Assembly: GCF_022919835.1 (NCBI RefSeq)
Contig: NZ_CP095074.1
Location: forward strand, 4,504,001-4,568,000
Length of the DNA stretch: 64,000 nucleotides
Direction of reading: 5' to 3'
Origin: Halobacillus shinanisalinarum
GTDB lineage: Bacteria; Bacillota; Bacilli; Bacillales; Halobacillaceae
The first letter of the stretch is position 1, and the number at the start of each line of letters is the position of its first letter. Positions 52,110 through 61,814 of the stretch are shown in pieces. Below the pieces are notes generated by a model, which made no database searches, was not told the DNA's origin, and saw only the letters and a program-made list of their open reading frames with translations. A program made the translations under genes and the position numbers.

Positions 52110-53189
52110 TGCCTGTAATTTTTTATTTTTACGGGCTTTTTCTTTTTCAATTTGTTTACTTCTGAGCTGACCGCACGCGGCGTCGATGTCCGTTCCGTGT
52201 TCAGTACGAACCCCGCATTTAATCCCGCGATCCATCAAGGTTTGATAGAAGGTGAGAATCGCTTCTTTCTCACTTCGTTCATACGGGTTGTCTGCGACTG
52301 GGTTGTACGGAATTAAGTTGACATATGACAAGTGACGTTTATTGTGGAGTAGATCCGCGAGCTGCTCGGCTTCTTTCTTATGATCATTCACGTCTTTCAG
52401 CAAAATATATTCGAAGGTAATCCGTCGGTTCGTTTTTTCTAAATAGTAATCGATCGCGGGCATTAGTTTTTCCAGTGGATACGCCCGGTTGATTTTCATG
52501 ATTTTCGTCCGCAGCTCGTTATTCGGCGCGTGGATCGATAGCGCTAAATTAATCTGGATCCCCTCATCCGCAAACTCATACATCTTCGGTGCGATTCCGC
52601 TTGTGGAAACAGTAATGTGACGGGCCCCAATCGATAAACCTTTTTGATCATTGACTACACGGAGGAAGTCGATCAAGTTGTCGTAGTTATCGAACGGTTC
52701 GCCAATTCCCATAACGACAATGTGACTGACGCGTTCGTCTTTGTTCTGTTGGTCGAGGTGCTGCTGGACTTGCATTATTTGTTCGACAATCTCACCGCTT
52801 GATAAATCGCGGTGTTTACGCAACACTCCGCTCGCACAGAACGAACAGCCGATATTACAGCCGACCTGTGTCGTTACACAGACTGAAAGCCCATAGTTAA
52901 AACGCATAAGCACGGTTTCAATGACGTTTCCATCTTGTAATTTAAACAGGAATTTAACCGTCCCGTCCTTCGATTCTTGTTTAATTTCTTCCGTTAACGT
53001 TTCGATTGTAAAATGTTCATCCAGAAGGTCAATGCTGGATTGGTTTACATTTTTCATTTGCGAAAAATCAGTGACACGTTTTTGGTAGAGCCAGTTCCAC
53101 ACTTGTTTGGAGCGGAACTTTTTTTCCCCGTGTTCCGTAAGCCAGTCTGTCAGTTGAACAAACGTTAAACCGTATATGGATTGTTTCAT
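52104..53189 (-). CDS. rlmN: 23S rRNA / tRNA adenine-C2 methyltransferase RlmN
   Basis: Radical-SAM enzyme that methylates A2503 of 23S rRNA and A37 of some tRNAs. A 361-residue protein with the cluster motif [21 protein letters not shown], and a C-terminal [17 protein letters not shown] with the second catalytic Cys. The N-terminal helical domain starts MKQSIYGL, and GAGGAGCG is upstream, so the longer ORF start at 53252 is not used. RlmN is favoured over Cfr by the N-terminal domain and genomic setting, not by test. Confidence 0.93.
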   Translation of the reverse strand: MKQSIYGLTFVQLTDWLTEHGEKKFRSKQVWNWLYQKRVTDFSQMKNVNQSSIDLLDEHFTIETLTEEIKQESKDGTVKFLFKLQDGNVIETVLMRFNYGLSVCVTTQVGCNIGCSFCASGVLRKHRDLSSGEIVEQIMQVQQHLDQQNKDERVSHIVVMGIGEPFDNYDNLIDFLRVVNDQKGLSIGARHITVSTSGIAPKMYEFADEGIQINLALSIHAPNNELRTKIMKINRAYPLEKLMPAIDYYLEKTNRRITFEYILLKDVNDHKKEAEQLADLLHNKRHLSYVNLIPYNPVADNPYERSEKEAILTFYQTLMDRGIKCGVRTEHGTDIDAACGQLRSKQIEKEKARKNKKLQAN

Positions 53190-53389
53190 AGATACGCTCC
53201 TCATTAAAAAATACGCTATTCCTATACTAATCGATTTGGAAGTAGTAAACAACCAGGAAATTATTATTATAATTTTGGCTCAAATTCTATTTGGTGAAAT
53301 GAGGGAGGGTCTCGGTGCTTCCTCCATTGTGCACTATAGCATGAGTGTTGCTTTGTAGGGCAGGTTTTTTAGAAACTGTCACTAAGAAC

Positions 53390-54205
53390 TTACCCAAGAG
53401 AAACATCTAAAATCATCATTATCGTAAACCCAATCATTAAACTCATGGATGCTAAATCTTTATTTCCCTCTTCTTGAGAACCTGGGATAACTTCTTCTGC
53501 CACAACAAATATCATGGCCCCTGCAGCAAAACTTAAAGCATAGGGGAGGAGGGGCTGGATCAAGGTCACTGCTGCTGCTCCAATAATGGCAGAGACAGGT
53601 TCAACCATTCCTGAAAATTGCCCATAGAGAAAACTTTTTTTACGTGACATCCCATCCCTTCGAAGGGGCATGGATACGGCAACACCTTCCGGGAAGTTTT
53701 GAATACCAATGCCAATGGTTAATGCGACAGCCCCAGCTATTGATGCCGATGGGAATCCGGCGGCCACGGCTCCAAAAGCAACTCCTACCGCCAGGCCTTC
53801 TGGAATGTCGTGTAACGTAATGGCTAGAACTAATAGCGTACTGCGCTTTTTTTTCTTTGGTTGTATTCCCTCTGCTTGTTCCATAGATGATGTAGGATGA
53901 AGGTGTGGTAGGATCTTATCACTTCCCCATAAAAAAAGCCCGCCCAACATAAAGCCAATGGCTACTGGAATCCAAGCTGGGACCCCTCCCCCTTCTGCCA
54001 TATCAAGCGCTGGGGAAAGGAGTGACCAGAAACTCGCTGCAATCATAACACCACCAGCGAATCCTAACATACTGTCCATTAATTTCTGATTGAATGTTTT
54101 CGTTGTAAAAACCAATGTAGCTCCAAGAGCCGTCATCCCCCATGTAAAAAGAGAAGCTAGGAGTGCTTGTATAACTGGGGGTAAATTTAGAAAAAAATCA
54201 AACAT
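53390..54205 (-). CDS. ZIP-family metal transporter
   Basis: A 271-residue membrane protein with eight hydrophobic segments and the two metal-site helices LHDIPEGLAVGVAF (TM4) and GIQNFPEGVAVSMPL (TM5). A His/Lys-rich variable loop (HLHPTSSM, KKKKRS) precedes TM4. Takes up zinc or other divalent metals. Start set at MFDFFLN (54205) after AAGGAGA; the frame extends 24 bases further without a site. Confidence 0.9.
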   Translation of the reverse strand: MFDFFLNLPPVIQALLASLFTWGMTALGATLVFTTKTFNQKLMDSMLGFAGGVMIAASFWSLLSPALDMAEGGGVPAWIPVAIGFMLGGLFLWGSDKILPHLHPTSSMEQAEGIQPKKKKRSTLLVLAITLHDIPEGLAVGVAFGAVAAGFPSASIAGAVALTIGIGIQNFPEGVAVSMPLRRDGMSRKKSFLYGQFSGMVEPVSAIIGAAAVTLIQPLLPYALSFAAGAMIFVVAEEVIPGSQEEGNKDLASMSLMIGFTIMMILDVSLG

Positions 54206-54533
54206 AAACTGAATCTCCTTCCGACACAAACCTCTTTACCGTAGCATAATATTGTTTTTAAAAGATAACAAGTTTCTGACTGCTCCTATTAAGTTCCCTC
54301 ATAAAATGAGAAGATGCCCCTTTTTTTGTCAAATTGGTGAGCCGAACAGATTCATTGCTGATAATACTACAGTACCTGACATGAAATAATTCTGTTTCAA
54401 GAAGGGTACAATGATCATAATTGAAGTATGCCAATAGGAAGAAACAGTCTAAGATAGAAAAGAACTAATTATATTTTTTAAAAAAGCTGAAATGAGTTTC
54501 TATTTATTTCGGCTTACTAAGGGTGGTCTTATT
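54206..54533. other. Divergent intergenic region, no gene seen
   Basis: Lies between the minus-strand ZIP gene and the plus-strand RNase H-like gene. I find no ORF, no repeat and no clear promoter; AT-rich. Confidence 0.4.
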
Positions 54534-55199
54534 ATGAAGGTCAGAATCGAATTAACATATAAAACACCAAAAGGTACAAATACAACATTCAGTTCTGATG
54601 ATATGCATGCAGGAAAAGCCATCTTAATCGCTGAAGATCTAGAGAGCATAGGGCGCACTAAAAATGTAACATTCATCGACAGCCTTGAGAGTACGTGGAC
54701 GTTGAAGGAATTAAAGAAATATATGAAGGGAATTCAAACCGAACCACACAATGTAACCGTTTATTTTGATGGTGGTTTTGATCTAGACACAACAAATTCA
54801 GGTTTAGGTTGTGCCATTTATTATGAACAAAATGGAAAATCATTTCGGCTGCGCAAAAACGCCTTAGTTGAAGAACTTGATACAAATAACGAGGCGGAGT
54901 ATGCTGCCCTTCATCTCGGATTACAAGAATTAGAGCTTTTAAAGGTCCATCACTTGCCTGTTACATTTGTCGGTGATTCCCAGGTTGTTATCAACCAATT
55001 AAATGGAGAATGGCCGTGTTTGGAAGAAGAATTGTCAAAATGGGCTGACAGAGTTGAAAGTAAATTGAAGCAGCTAGGCATTCATCCAGATTATGAACTT
55101 ATTTCACGAAAAGGGAATCGGGAAGCGGACAGACTAGCATCACAAGCCCTAAAAGAAATTGAAATAACGAGTACAATAGAGACAAATCGTGAAGAATAA
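54534..55199 (+). CDS. RNase HI-like protein
   Basis: A 221-residue protein: N-terminal 65-residue part of unknown fold (MKVRIELTYKTPKGTNTTF), then an RNase H domain with all four acidic residues in place: VYFDGGFD, NNEAEYAALHLGL, FVGDSQVVINQL and NREADRLAS. It resembles the bacillar reverse-transcriptase-like/YpeP-YpdQ group. ATG 54534 after GGGTGGT; the earlier start at 54492 lacks a site. It probably cleaves RNA in hybrids; activity untested. Confidence 0.85.
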   Translation: MKVRIELTYKTPKGTNTTFSSDDMHAGKAILIAEDLESIGRTKNVTFIDSLESTWTLKELKKYMKGIQTEPHNVTVYFDGGFDLDTTNSGLGCAIYYEQNGKSFRLRKNALVEELDTNNEAEYAALHLGLQELELLKVHHLPVTFVGDSQVVINQLNGEWPCLEEELSKWADRVESKLKQLGIHPDYELISRKGNREADRLASQALKEIEITSTIETNREE

Positions 55200-55308
55200 T
55201 TTACTATGAAGCTTTATACAAAAAAGACCGCACTTCTGAATTCTGAAGATAGGGTGGGTATCTCATTACCCAGAAACAGTTTACTACTAGTAGGTTACTT
55301 TCAAACAA

Positions 55309-55337
55309 TTGCCAATTTTTGAAAGTGGTGATATACT
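55309..55337 (+). promoter_or_regulatory. Sigma-A promoter of the valine operon
   Basis: TTGCCA at 55309-55314, 17-base spacer, TATACT at 55332-55337. The RNA would begin about 20 bases before the riboswitch. Confidence 0.75.
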
Positions 55338-55363
55338 CTACATGAAACTAAATACGATGTAAA

Positions 55364-55674
55364 AACAGGTGCGGATAAAGAACTTATTTATCTGCTTAAA
55401 AGGGAAGTTCGGTTAGATTCCGACGCTGTCCCGCAACTGTATTTGGGAGCGATTCGAAAAAACCACTGTTTTCATGGAACATGGAAATGGGAAGGTTCGA
55501 GGAGCGATGACCTTAAGCCAGGAGACCTGCCTGTTTTTAGCAAACATCAATACCTACGAGGATAGGGGGTGTTAAGGGCGACAAAAGGAAGCATGCTTTT
55601 TCAATGTGGATAAGCATGTCTATTTTAGTAATCTTTCGTGACTTAACAACTTCTATCGGGAAGTTGTTTTTTTA
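55364..55674 (+). promoter_or_regulatory. Cobalamin (B12) riboswitch with terminator
   Basis: Aptamer 55364-55545: aaaacaggtgc, then aaaagggaagttcggt, ttccgacgctgtcccgcaac with tgt, and the B12-box agccaggagacctgcct. All are hallmark words in the right order. A terminator aacaacttc / gaagttgttt plus T-run follows at 55645-55674, 45 bases before the first gene. With cobalamin bound it should shut the operon off. Confidence 0.95.
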
Positions 55675-55718
55675 TTGCCGTTTTTTCAGCCGCATGATAT
55701 TCAGATGGGAGTGTAAGA

Positions 55719-57428
55719 ATGGAAGATCTAAAAGTTCATTCGAGGAATTTTATGCCCTATGAAATGGGAAAGGGTGTGTTTACACCCGAAGATTTCATGG
55801 ACGAGGAAGATTTGATATCGAAAACAACAGAAATGTTTGTGAAACAAGAAATTGCCCCTCAATTGGAGTCTATTGAAAAGCATGATTATAAAGTTGCCTG
55901 CCAGCTGTTTGAAAAAGCTGGAGAACTAGGTCTGCTTGGTATTGAAGTGCCGGAGTCCTATGGCGGTCTTTCTTTAAATAAAAAACTCTCTGGACTTGTG
56001 GCGGAAAAGATGGGGTATGGGGGCTCATTCAGCGTTTCGTTTAACATTCATGTTGGAGTAGGCACTTTGCCCTACATTTATTTTGGTACAGAAGAACAAA
56101 AACAGAAGTACTTACCCAAATTAGCTGCTGGGGAATGGATTGGCGCCTATGCCCTGACGGAGCCGGGTGCTGGTTCGGATGCTTTAAATGCACGTACCAG
56201 TGCGATATGGAAGGATGAAGAATCAGCCTGGGTGTTGAATGGAGAAAAGCAATGGATTACAAATGCTCATGTGGCGAATGTCTATGTTGTCTTCGCTAAA
56301 ACCAAGGAAGGAATGACCGCCTTTATCGTCGAACGATCGTTTGATGGCGTATCCATTGGGTTGGAAGAAAAGAAGATGGGAATCAAAGGGTCTTCCACAG
56401 CAACTTTGATTCTTGAGGATGTATCCGTGCCTAAAGAAAATGTATTGGGGGACGTAGGGAAAGGGCATCGGATTGCCTTAAACATTTTAAACATGGCCCG
56501 CCTAAAGCTTGCCTTTTCAAATATTGGATCCGCAAAACAATCGCTTGAGTTGACTACTCAATACTCAAAAGAACGGAAACAGTTTAATCGATCGTTACTT
56601 GACTTTACGATGATTCAAGAGAAGATTGCCAACATGGCCGTTTCTATTTACGGAGCTGAGAGTGCTGCCTATCGAACAGCTGGTTTTTTAGATGACGCCA
56701 TGGAAGACCGCGACGAGAATAATGATAGTAACGGGAAAAATTCAGGGTATGCCATGGAATGTGCCATGAACAAAGTATATAGCTCAGAAGTGTTAGACAA
56801 CATTGTTGACGAAGCTGTACAAATTCACGGTGGTTATGGATATATGGAAGAATATCAAGTCGAGCGGCTTTATCGTGATGCCAGGATCAGCCGGATATTT
56901 GAAGGAACAAATGAGATTAATCGTCTAACGATTTCAAAAATCTTAATTAAAAAATTTAATTCATCACAAGTGACTACGATGGACACAGCAAATGAGATCC
57001 ATAAGGACAAGAATCGACAGTACATTCAACTGTCTAAGCACTTGTTAACTCGATCTTTGAAAGCGCTTACGGAAACGTGCTTAAAAATGGAAGATGAACA
57101 AGAATATATGCGTTTATTAGCGGATATGGTAAGTGACCTCTATGTAATGGAATCTTCGTTTTTACGTACGGAGAAGGCTATTGAAAAAAATGGGCGGGAC
57201 CAGGAGCAGATGAAGGTAAACGTGACAGATGTGTTATGTGAAGAGGGGTATCGTCGTGTGGAAAACGCCGCTCTGTCCATCATTTCAGGGGGCGTTTCAG
57301 ATGACCATGACCGGGAGAGATGGATCCATGAGATTCGCCATCTCGAAGTTCCTCTTTATGAAAATCTCTTTGTGAAAAAACGTGCGATTGCAAAACATAT
57401 CACAAGTCGCACGCGCTATATGATTTAA
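55719..57428 (+). CDS. Acyl-CoA dehydrogenase (probable isobutyryl-CoA step)
   Basis: A 569-residue FAD enzyme, longer than the usual 380: a standard dehydrogenase core with ALTEPGAGSDALNARTSA, WITNAH, and HGGYGYMEEYQVERLYRDA and RIFEGTNEINRLTI (catalytic Glu), then about 150 extra residues, helical and charged. The extension is like FadE-type proteins of Bacillus. In this operon the natural job is isobutyryl-CoA to methacrylyl-CoA. Fatty acyl-CoA is the alternative substrate. GGGAGTG before the ATG. Confidence 0.9.
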   Translation: MEDLKVHSRNFMPYEMGKGVFTPEDFMDEEDLISKTTEMFVKQEIAPQLESIEKHDYKVACQLFEKAGELGLLGIEVPESYGGLSLNKKLSGLVAEKMGYGGSFSVSFNIHVGVGTLPYIYFGTEEQKQKYLPKLAAGEWIGAYALTEPGAGSDALNARTSAIWKDEESAWVLNGEKQWITNAHVANVYVVFAKTKEGMTAFIVERSFDGVSIGLEEKKMGIKGSSTATLILEDVSVPKENVLGDVGKGHRIALNILNMARLKLAFSNIGSAKQSLELTTQYSKERKQFNRSLLDFTMIQEKIANMAVSIYGAESAAYRTAGFLDDAMEDRDENNDSNGKNSGYAMECAMNKVYSSEVLDNIVDEAVQIHGGYGYMEEYQVERLYRDARISRIFEGTNEINRLTISKILIKKFNSSQVTTMDTANEIHKDKNRQYIQLSKHLLTRSLKALTETCLKMEDEQEYMRLLADMVSDLYVMESSFLRTEKAIEKNGRDQEQMKVNVTDVLCEEGYRRVENAALSIISGGVSDDHDRERWIHEIRHLEVPLYENLFVKKRAIAKHITSRTRYMI

Positions 57429-57442
57429 ATGGAGGTATTCAC

Positions 57443-58330
57443 ATGAAAAAGATAGGTTTTATCGGATTAGGAAATATGGGTCTTCCGATGTCGAAAAATT
57501 TACTAGCTGCTAATTTTATCGTTTACGGTCTCGATTTAAATAAAAAAGCTGAAGAAGCTCTTCAAGAATTCGGTGGATTGACAGGGGTATCTATTTCTGA
57601 AATGACGGGCGTTTGCGACGTGATCATCACGAGCTTACCATCCTCGGATGCGGTCGAAGAGATTTTTTTAGGAGAAGAGGGACTGATTAAACATAGTCAG
57701 CCTGGAATGATCTTGATGGATACAAGTACGGTGGCTCCTGAGATGAATCTGAAAGTTGAAAAAGCAGTGAGAAACAAAGGGATTGAATATCTAGCTGCTC
57801 CTGTCAGTGGAGGAGTGATTGGAGCTGTAAACCGCACGCTTACCTTCATGGTCGGAGGTTCTGAAGAAACGTATCAGAAAGCTTTGCCAATCATGAACGT
57901 ATTAGGTGAGAAGATTTTTCATGTCAATGAAAAGATCGATAGTGGCACAGCTACGAAGCTGATCAACAATTTACTCATCGGGTTCTATACCGCTGGTGTA
58001 AGCGAAGCGCTTAATTTAGCAAAGCAGAGCAATATAGATTTGGAAAATTTATATGAAATCTTGAATGTCAGTTATGCGAAAAGCCGGATATTTGAACGCA
58101 ACTATAAAAGCTTTATCGCCAATGATGACTATGAACCTGGTTTCTCTTTAAAACTATTGAGGAAAGATTTAGGGTTTGCTTTAGACTTGGCTGAAAAACA
58201 TCACTTAGATTTACCGATTAGTAAGAACTTGTTTGATATGTACGAAGAGGCGGAGGAAAGTGGCCTTGGGGAGAAAGACATGTCCGTGGTTTTCCAAAAG
58301 CTTAGCGAGCAGTCTACATCTAAATTATAG
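57443..58330 (+). CDS. mmsB: 3-Hydroxyisobutyrate dehydrogenase
   Basis: Oxidises 3-hydroxyisobutyrate to methylmalonate semialdehyde with NAD+. A 295-residue beta-hydroxyacid dehydrogenase: [18 protein letters not shown], the [10 protein letters not shown] block, substrate motif [12 protein letters not shown], and the Lys of KLINNLL. GGAGG before the ATG, 15 bases after the acyl-CoA dehydrogenase. Other family substrates (tartronate semialdehyde) are possible, but the operon argues for 3-hydroxyisobutyrate. Confidence 0.9.
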   Translation: MKKIGFIGLGNMGLPMSKNLLAANFIVYGLDLNKKAEEALQEFGGLTGVSISEMTGVCDVIITSLPSSDAVEEIFLGEEGLIKHSQPGMILMDTSTVAPEMNLKVEKAVRNKGIEYLAAPVSGGVIGAVNRTLTFMVGGSEETYQKALPIMNVLGEKIFHVNEKIDSGTATKLINNLLIGFYTAGVSEALNLAKQSNIDLENLYEILNVSYAKSRIFERNYKSFIANDDYEPGFSLKLLRKDLGFALDLAEKHHLDLPISKNLFDMYEEAEESGLGEKDMSVVFQKLSEQSTSKL

Positions 58331-58350
58331 GAAAAAGGGGAGAAGCACAT

Positions 58351-59807
58351 ATGATTACGACGAACGTAGAAAAAATGAAGAATCATATTGATGGACAGTG
58401 GGTGGCGTCTACAGGAGAAGAAATGGAAGAAATTCCGAATCCAGCAACCGGTAAGGTGGTTGCGTATGTTCCGTTATCAACAGAACAAGATGTCAAACTC
58501 GCCGTAGAAGCGGCTCATAGGGCATTCCCTTCTTGGTCAAAAGTACCTGTTCCGCAAAGATCCCGTTACTTATTTGAATACCTTCAGTTATTAAACGAAC
58601 ATAAAGAAGAACTTGCTCAAATTATTACCATGGAGAGTGGAAAAACGTTACAGGACGCTCGCGGGGAGGTTCAACGCGGAATTGAAGTGGTCGAGCTTGC
58701 CACATCTACTCCAAATTTAATGATGGGAGATGCACTTCCTAGTATTGCCGAGGGCATTGATGGTTCCATTTGGCGCTATCCACTTGGAGTGGTTGCGGGT
58801 ATTACACCGTTTAACTTCCCAATGATGGTTCCGCTATGGATGTTCCCCCTTGCGATTGCTTGCGGGAATACATTTGTCTTCAAAGCGTCGGAGCGCACGC
58901 CTATTTTAGCCGGGAAGTTAGTGGATCTTTTTTATCAAGCAGGTTTTCCAAAAGGTGTGTTGAATCTAGTACATGGTGGAAAAGAAGTGGTCAATAGTGT
59001 CCTTGACCATCCTGACATTGAGGCGGTTTCTTTTGTCGGCTCAGAACCAGTGGCCAAGCATGTCTACCAAACAGGAACAGCGAATGGAAAACGAGTTCAA
59101 GCTCTTGCAGGAGCTAAAAACCACGCACTTGTCATGTCGGATTGTCAAATGGAGAAAACTGTTCAGGGGGTTATTGGGGCTGCCTTTGGAAGTAGTGGTG
59201 AACGCTGTATGGCATGTTCCGTGGTAGCCGTCGTGGATGATATCGCTGATGAATTCATCGAGACCTTGGTCTCAGAAACTCGGAAACTAAAAGTGGGAGC
59301 GGGAACTTCGGAGGAAAACTTCGTCGGACCTTTGATCCGTGATGCCCACAAAGAGAGAGTACTAGGATATATTAATCAAGGAGTCGAAGAAGGGGCTGCC
59401 TTGATGGTCGATGGTCGAAATGTAGAAGTCGATGAAAATGGATATTACGTAGGCGCGACGGTTTTCGATCGTGTCACCCCGAGATGAAGATCTGGCAGGA
59501 TGAAATATTTGCTCCTGTTTTAAGTGTGGTAAGAGTAAGCAACCTGGAAGAGGGTATTGATCTTACCAATCACTCCAGGTTCGCGAATGGGGCTGTTATC
59601 TATACATCAAGTGGTAAAAACGCTCAAATCTTCCGTGAAAATATTGACGCAGGCATGGTCGGTGTTAATGTAAATGTCCCGGCTCCGATGGCGTTCTTCT
59701 CGTTTGCAGGAAACAAAGCTTCCTTTTATGGAGATCTTGGAACGAACGGAAAAGATGGGGTGCAATTTTATACGCGGAAAAAAGTAGTGACCGAACGATG
59801 GTTTTGA
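58351..59807 (+). CDS. mmsA: Methylmalonate-semialdehyde dehydrogenase (CoA-acylating), split by a frameshift
   Basis: Turns methylmalonate semialdehyde into propionyl-CoA. Aldehyde dehydrogenase fold with [19 protein letters not shown] and catalytic Cys in [13 protein letters not shown]. The frame breaks at CCCC 59477-59480 (VTPR stop); one more C gives [17 protein letters not shown] and joins the C-terminal 107 codons, which include [11 protein letters not shown]. The corrected length of about 485 residues is that of the family. Like carB and the rluD-type gene, a missing C in a C-run. GGGGAGAA before the ATG. Confidence 0.93.
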
Positions 59808-59876
59808 TCGTTTTAGAGTTCCCATTCAATCTAGCTCATTTTTGGCACGGGACATACAAAAAGGAGGTTGTAAAAA

Positions 59877-60662
59877 GTGGACTACCAATATGCGAACGTG
59901 ATTAAAGAAAATCATGTGACAACGGTCGAAGTGAATAACGCTCCAGCTAATGCCTTATCATCGGCTGTTATTGGAGAATTACGCAATCTATTTCAAACAC
60001 TGGCAAACGACGATGAAACACGTGTTATTATTCTTACAGGTGCCGGTCGATTTTTTGTAGCCGGTGCGGATATCAAGGAATTTGTCTCTGTCATGGAAGA
60101 AGAGGAGAAAGCCTTGGCCATGTCTGAAGCGGGTCAGGAGCTTTGTAATGAGATTGAAGCGATGAGAAAACCGGTGATTGCCAGTATCAACGGGCCGGCA
60201 CTTGGGGGAGGACTCGAGCTAGCGATGAGCTGTCACTTTAGGATTGCTTCAGACGCGGCCACACTCGGATTACCAGAATTAAAGCTAGGCCTTATTCCAT
60301 CTTTCGGGGGCACCCAGCGTCTTAGCAAAATCACAGGCCCAGCAACAGCTTTGAACCTCATTTTGTCCAGTAAGCAGCTAAATTCGGAGGAGGTGGCTGA
60401 TCTCGGGATTGTTCAATTTGTCGTTCAACAGGAAGAACTACTACCAACCACAGTCGCCCTGGCTCAGTCCCTGGTAGAGGGCAAAAGCATGACCAGTGTA
60501 ACGCGTGCAGTTGAATGTATCATGCAGGGGCATACCGAAAAGATGGCAGATGGATTGGAAAGAGAACGGAAAAAGTTTGCTGAGTTATTTTTAACGAAAG
60601 ATGCTAAGGAAGGCGTTCAAGCCTTTATTGAAAAACGAAAGCCAAATTTCACACATTCCTAG
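59877..60662 (+). CDS. Enoyl-CoA hydratase
   Basis: A 261-residue crotonase: GRFFVAGADIKEF (oxyanion hole), GPALGGGLELAMSCHFRIA, and catalytic LPELKLGLIPSFGGTQRL with a Glu at the first catalytic position. Hydrates methacrylyl-CoA to 3-hydroxyisobutyryl-CoA by context; other enoyl-CoAs are possible. GTG 59877 with AAAGGAGG upstream. A 69-base gap separates it from mmsA. Confidence 0.92.
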   Translation: MDYQYANVIKENHVTTVEVNNAPANALSSAVIGELRNLFQTLANDDETRVIILTGAGRFFVAGADIKEFVSVMEEEEKALAMSEAGQELCNEIEAMRKPVIASINGPALGGGLELAMSCHFRIASDAATLGLPELKLGLIPSFGGTQRLSKITGPATALNLILSSKQLNSEEVADLGIVQFVVQQEELLPTTVALAQSLVEGKSMTSVTRAVECIMQGHTEKMADGLERERKKFAELFLTKDAKEGVQAFIEKRKPNFTHS

Positions 60663-60672
60663 GAGGGGAAAA

Positions 60673-61740
60673 ATGACAAACGTAGTATTGACTTCTGTTA
60701 ATGAAAATGGCGTAGCGTCCCTCATACTAAACAGACCTGAAGCTATTAATTCACTGTCTACAGATATGCTGGAGGTTATCGGGGAAAAATTGAAAGAGTG
60801 GGAACATGATGATCAGGTTCGTCTCGTTGTCCTTAAAGGGGAAGGTTCCAAAGGCTTTTGTGCGGGCGGGGATATTAAGACCCTTTATGGGGCACAAAAT
60901 AGCTCCGAAGCTTTAGAGAAGGCCGAGCGTTTTTTTGAAAAAGAATATGTAGTTGACCAGCTCATTTATCAGTACTCCAAACCGATCATTGCTTGCTTGG
61001 ATGGAGTCGTCATGGGTGGAGGCGTCGGGCTCACGTACGGAGCATCTCATAGAATTGTGACTGAGCGCACTAAATGGGCCATGCCCGAAATGAATATTGG
61101 CTTTTTTCCAGATGTAGGAGCGGCTTATTTCTTAAATCAAGCTCCTGGTCATATGGCTCGTTACTTAGCCTTAACCGCATCGGTCATAAAAGCTCCTGAT
61201 GTTTTGTATATCGGTGGAGCGGATGCCTATATGAAAAGTGAGAAGATGGACGTATTCTTATCTGAACTAGAAGGGATCAATTGGCATAATAAAGATGTGG
61301 ATGCTGCTCTTAATGAGCTGACCGATAAGTACACTCGTTCTCCTGAAAAAGAAGGACAGCTTCATCTCATACAAGAAGATGTCGATCAGCATTTTTCCTA
61401 CAGGACTGTGGAAGGAATCGTCCATTCGCTAGACAACGCATCGAGCGATTTTGCCAAGGAAGCGAAAGAAATGCTCTTGTCCAAGTCTCCATCCTCTTTG
61501 AAAGTTACCTTAAAACAGCTCATGGATGGGGAAAATAAAACAATAGACGAATGCTTTCATACAGATCTCATTCTTGCTAAAAACTTTATGCGTCATGAAG
61601 ATTTCTTTGAGGGTGTACGTTCTGTTCTCATTGATAAAGACCGAAATCCTCAATACAAGTATCCGCACTTACAAGACTTTTCGGATGAAGAGGTTCAGAA
61701 GTTTTTTAGTCCAGGCGGAAAGATTTCAACATTTTCGTAA
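60673..61740 (+). CDS. 3-Hydroxyisobutyryl-CoA hydrolase
   Basis: A 355-residue crotonase-fold thioesterase: KGFCAGGDIKTLYGAQ, DGVVMGGGVGLTYGASH and MPEMNIGFFPDVGAAYFLNQ, the block typical of HIBCH, with a longer C-terminal domain. Releases free 3-hydroxyisobutyrate for mmsB. AGGAGGGG directly before ATG 60673; the open frame starting at 60601 lies inside the previous gene. Last gene of the operon. Confidence 0.93.
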   Translation: MTNVVLTSVNENGVASLILNRPEAINSLSTDMLEVIGEKLKEWEHDDQVRLVVLKGEGSKGFCAGGDIKTLYGAQNSSEALEKAERFFEKEYVVDQLIYQYSKPIIACLDGVVMGGGVGLTYGASHRIVTERTKWAMPEMNIGFFPDVGAAYFLNQAPGHMARYLALTASVIKAPDVLYIGGADAYMKSEKMDVFLSELEGINWHNKDVDAALNELTDKYTRSPEKEGQLHLIQEDVDQHFSYRTVEGIVHSLDNASSDFAKEAKEMLLSKSPSSLKVTLKQLMDGENKTIDECFHTDLILAKNFMRHEDFFEGVRSVLIDKDRNPQYKYPHLQDFSDEEVQKFFSPGGKISTFS

Positions 61741-61763
61741 TAGATTGAGGTTCATAAATGTAC

Positions 61764-61805
61764 AAAAGCCCCATTCTTTGCATGATGCAGAGAATGGGGC
61801 TTTTG
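61764..61805. terminator. Two-way terminator between the valine operon and prpB
   Basis: About 20-pair stem starting aaaagccccattct, with mirrored agaatggggctttt, one G-U and a tiny loop, between convergent genes. Confidence 0.9.
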
Positions 61806-61814
61806 CAGTTCGGT

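Noticed and set aside
52104..53189. Cfr-type antibiotic-resistance methyltransferase
   Set aside because: Sequence blocks and setting fit housekeeping RlmN; nothing specific to Cfr was seen.
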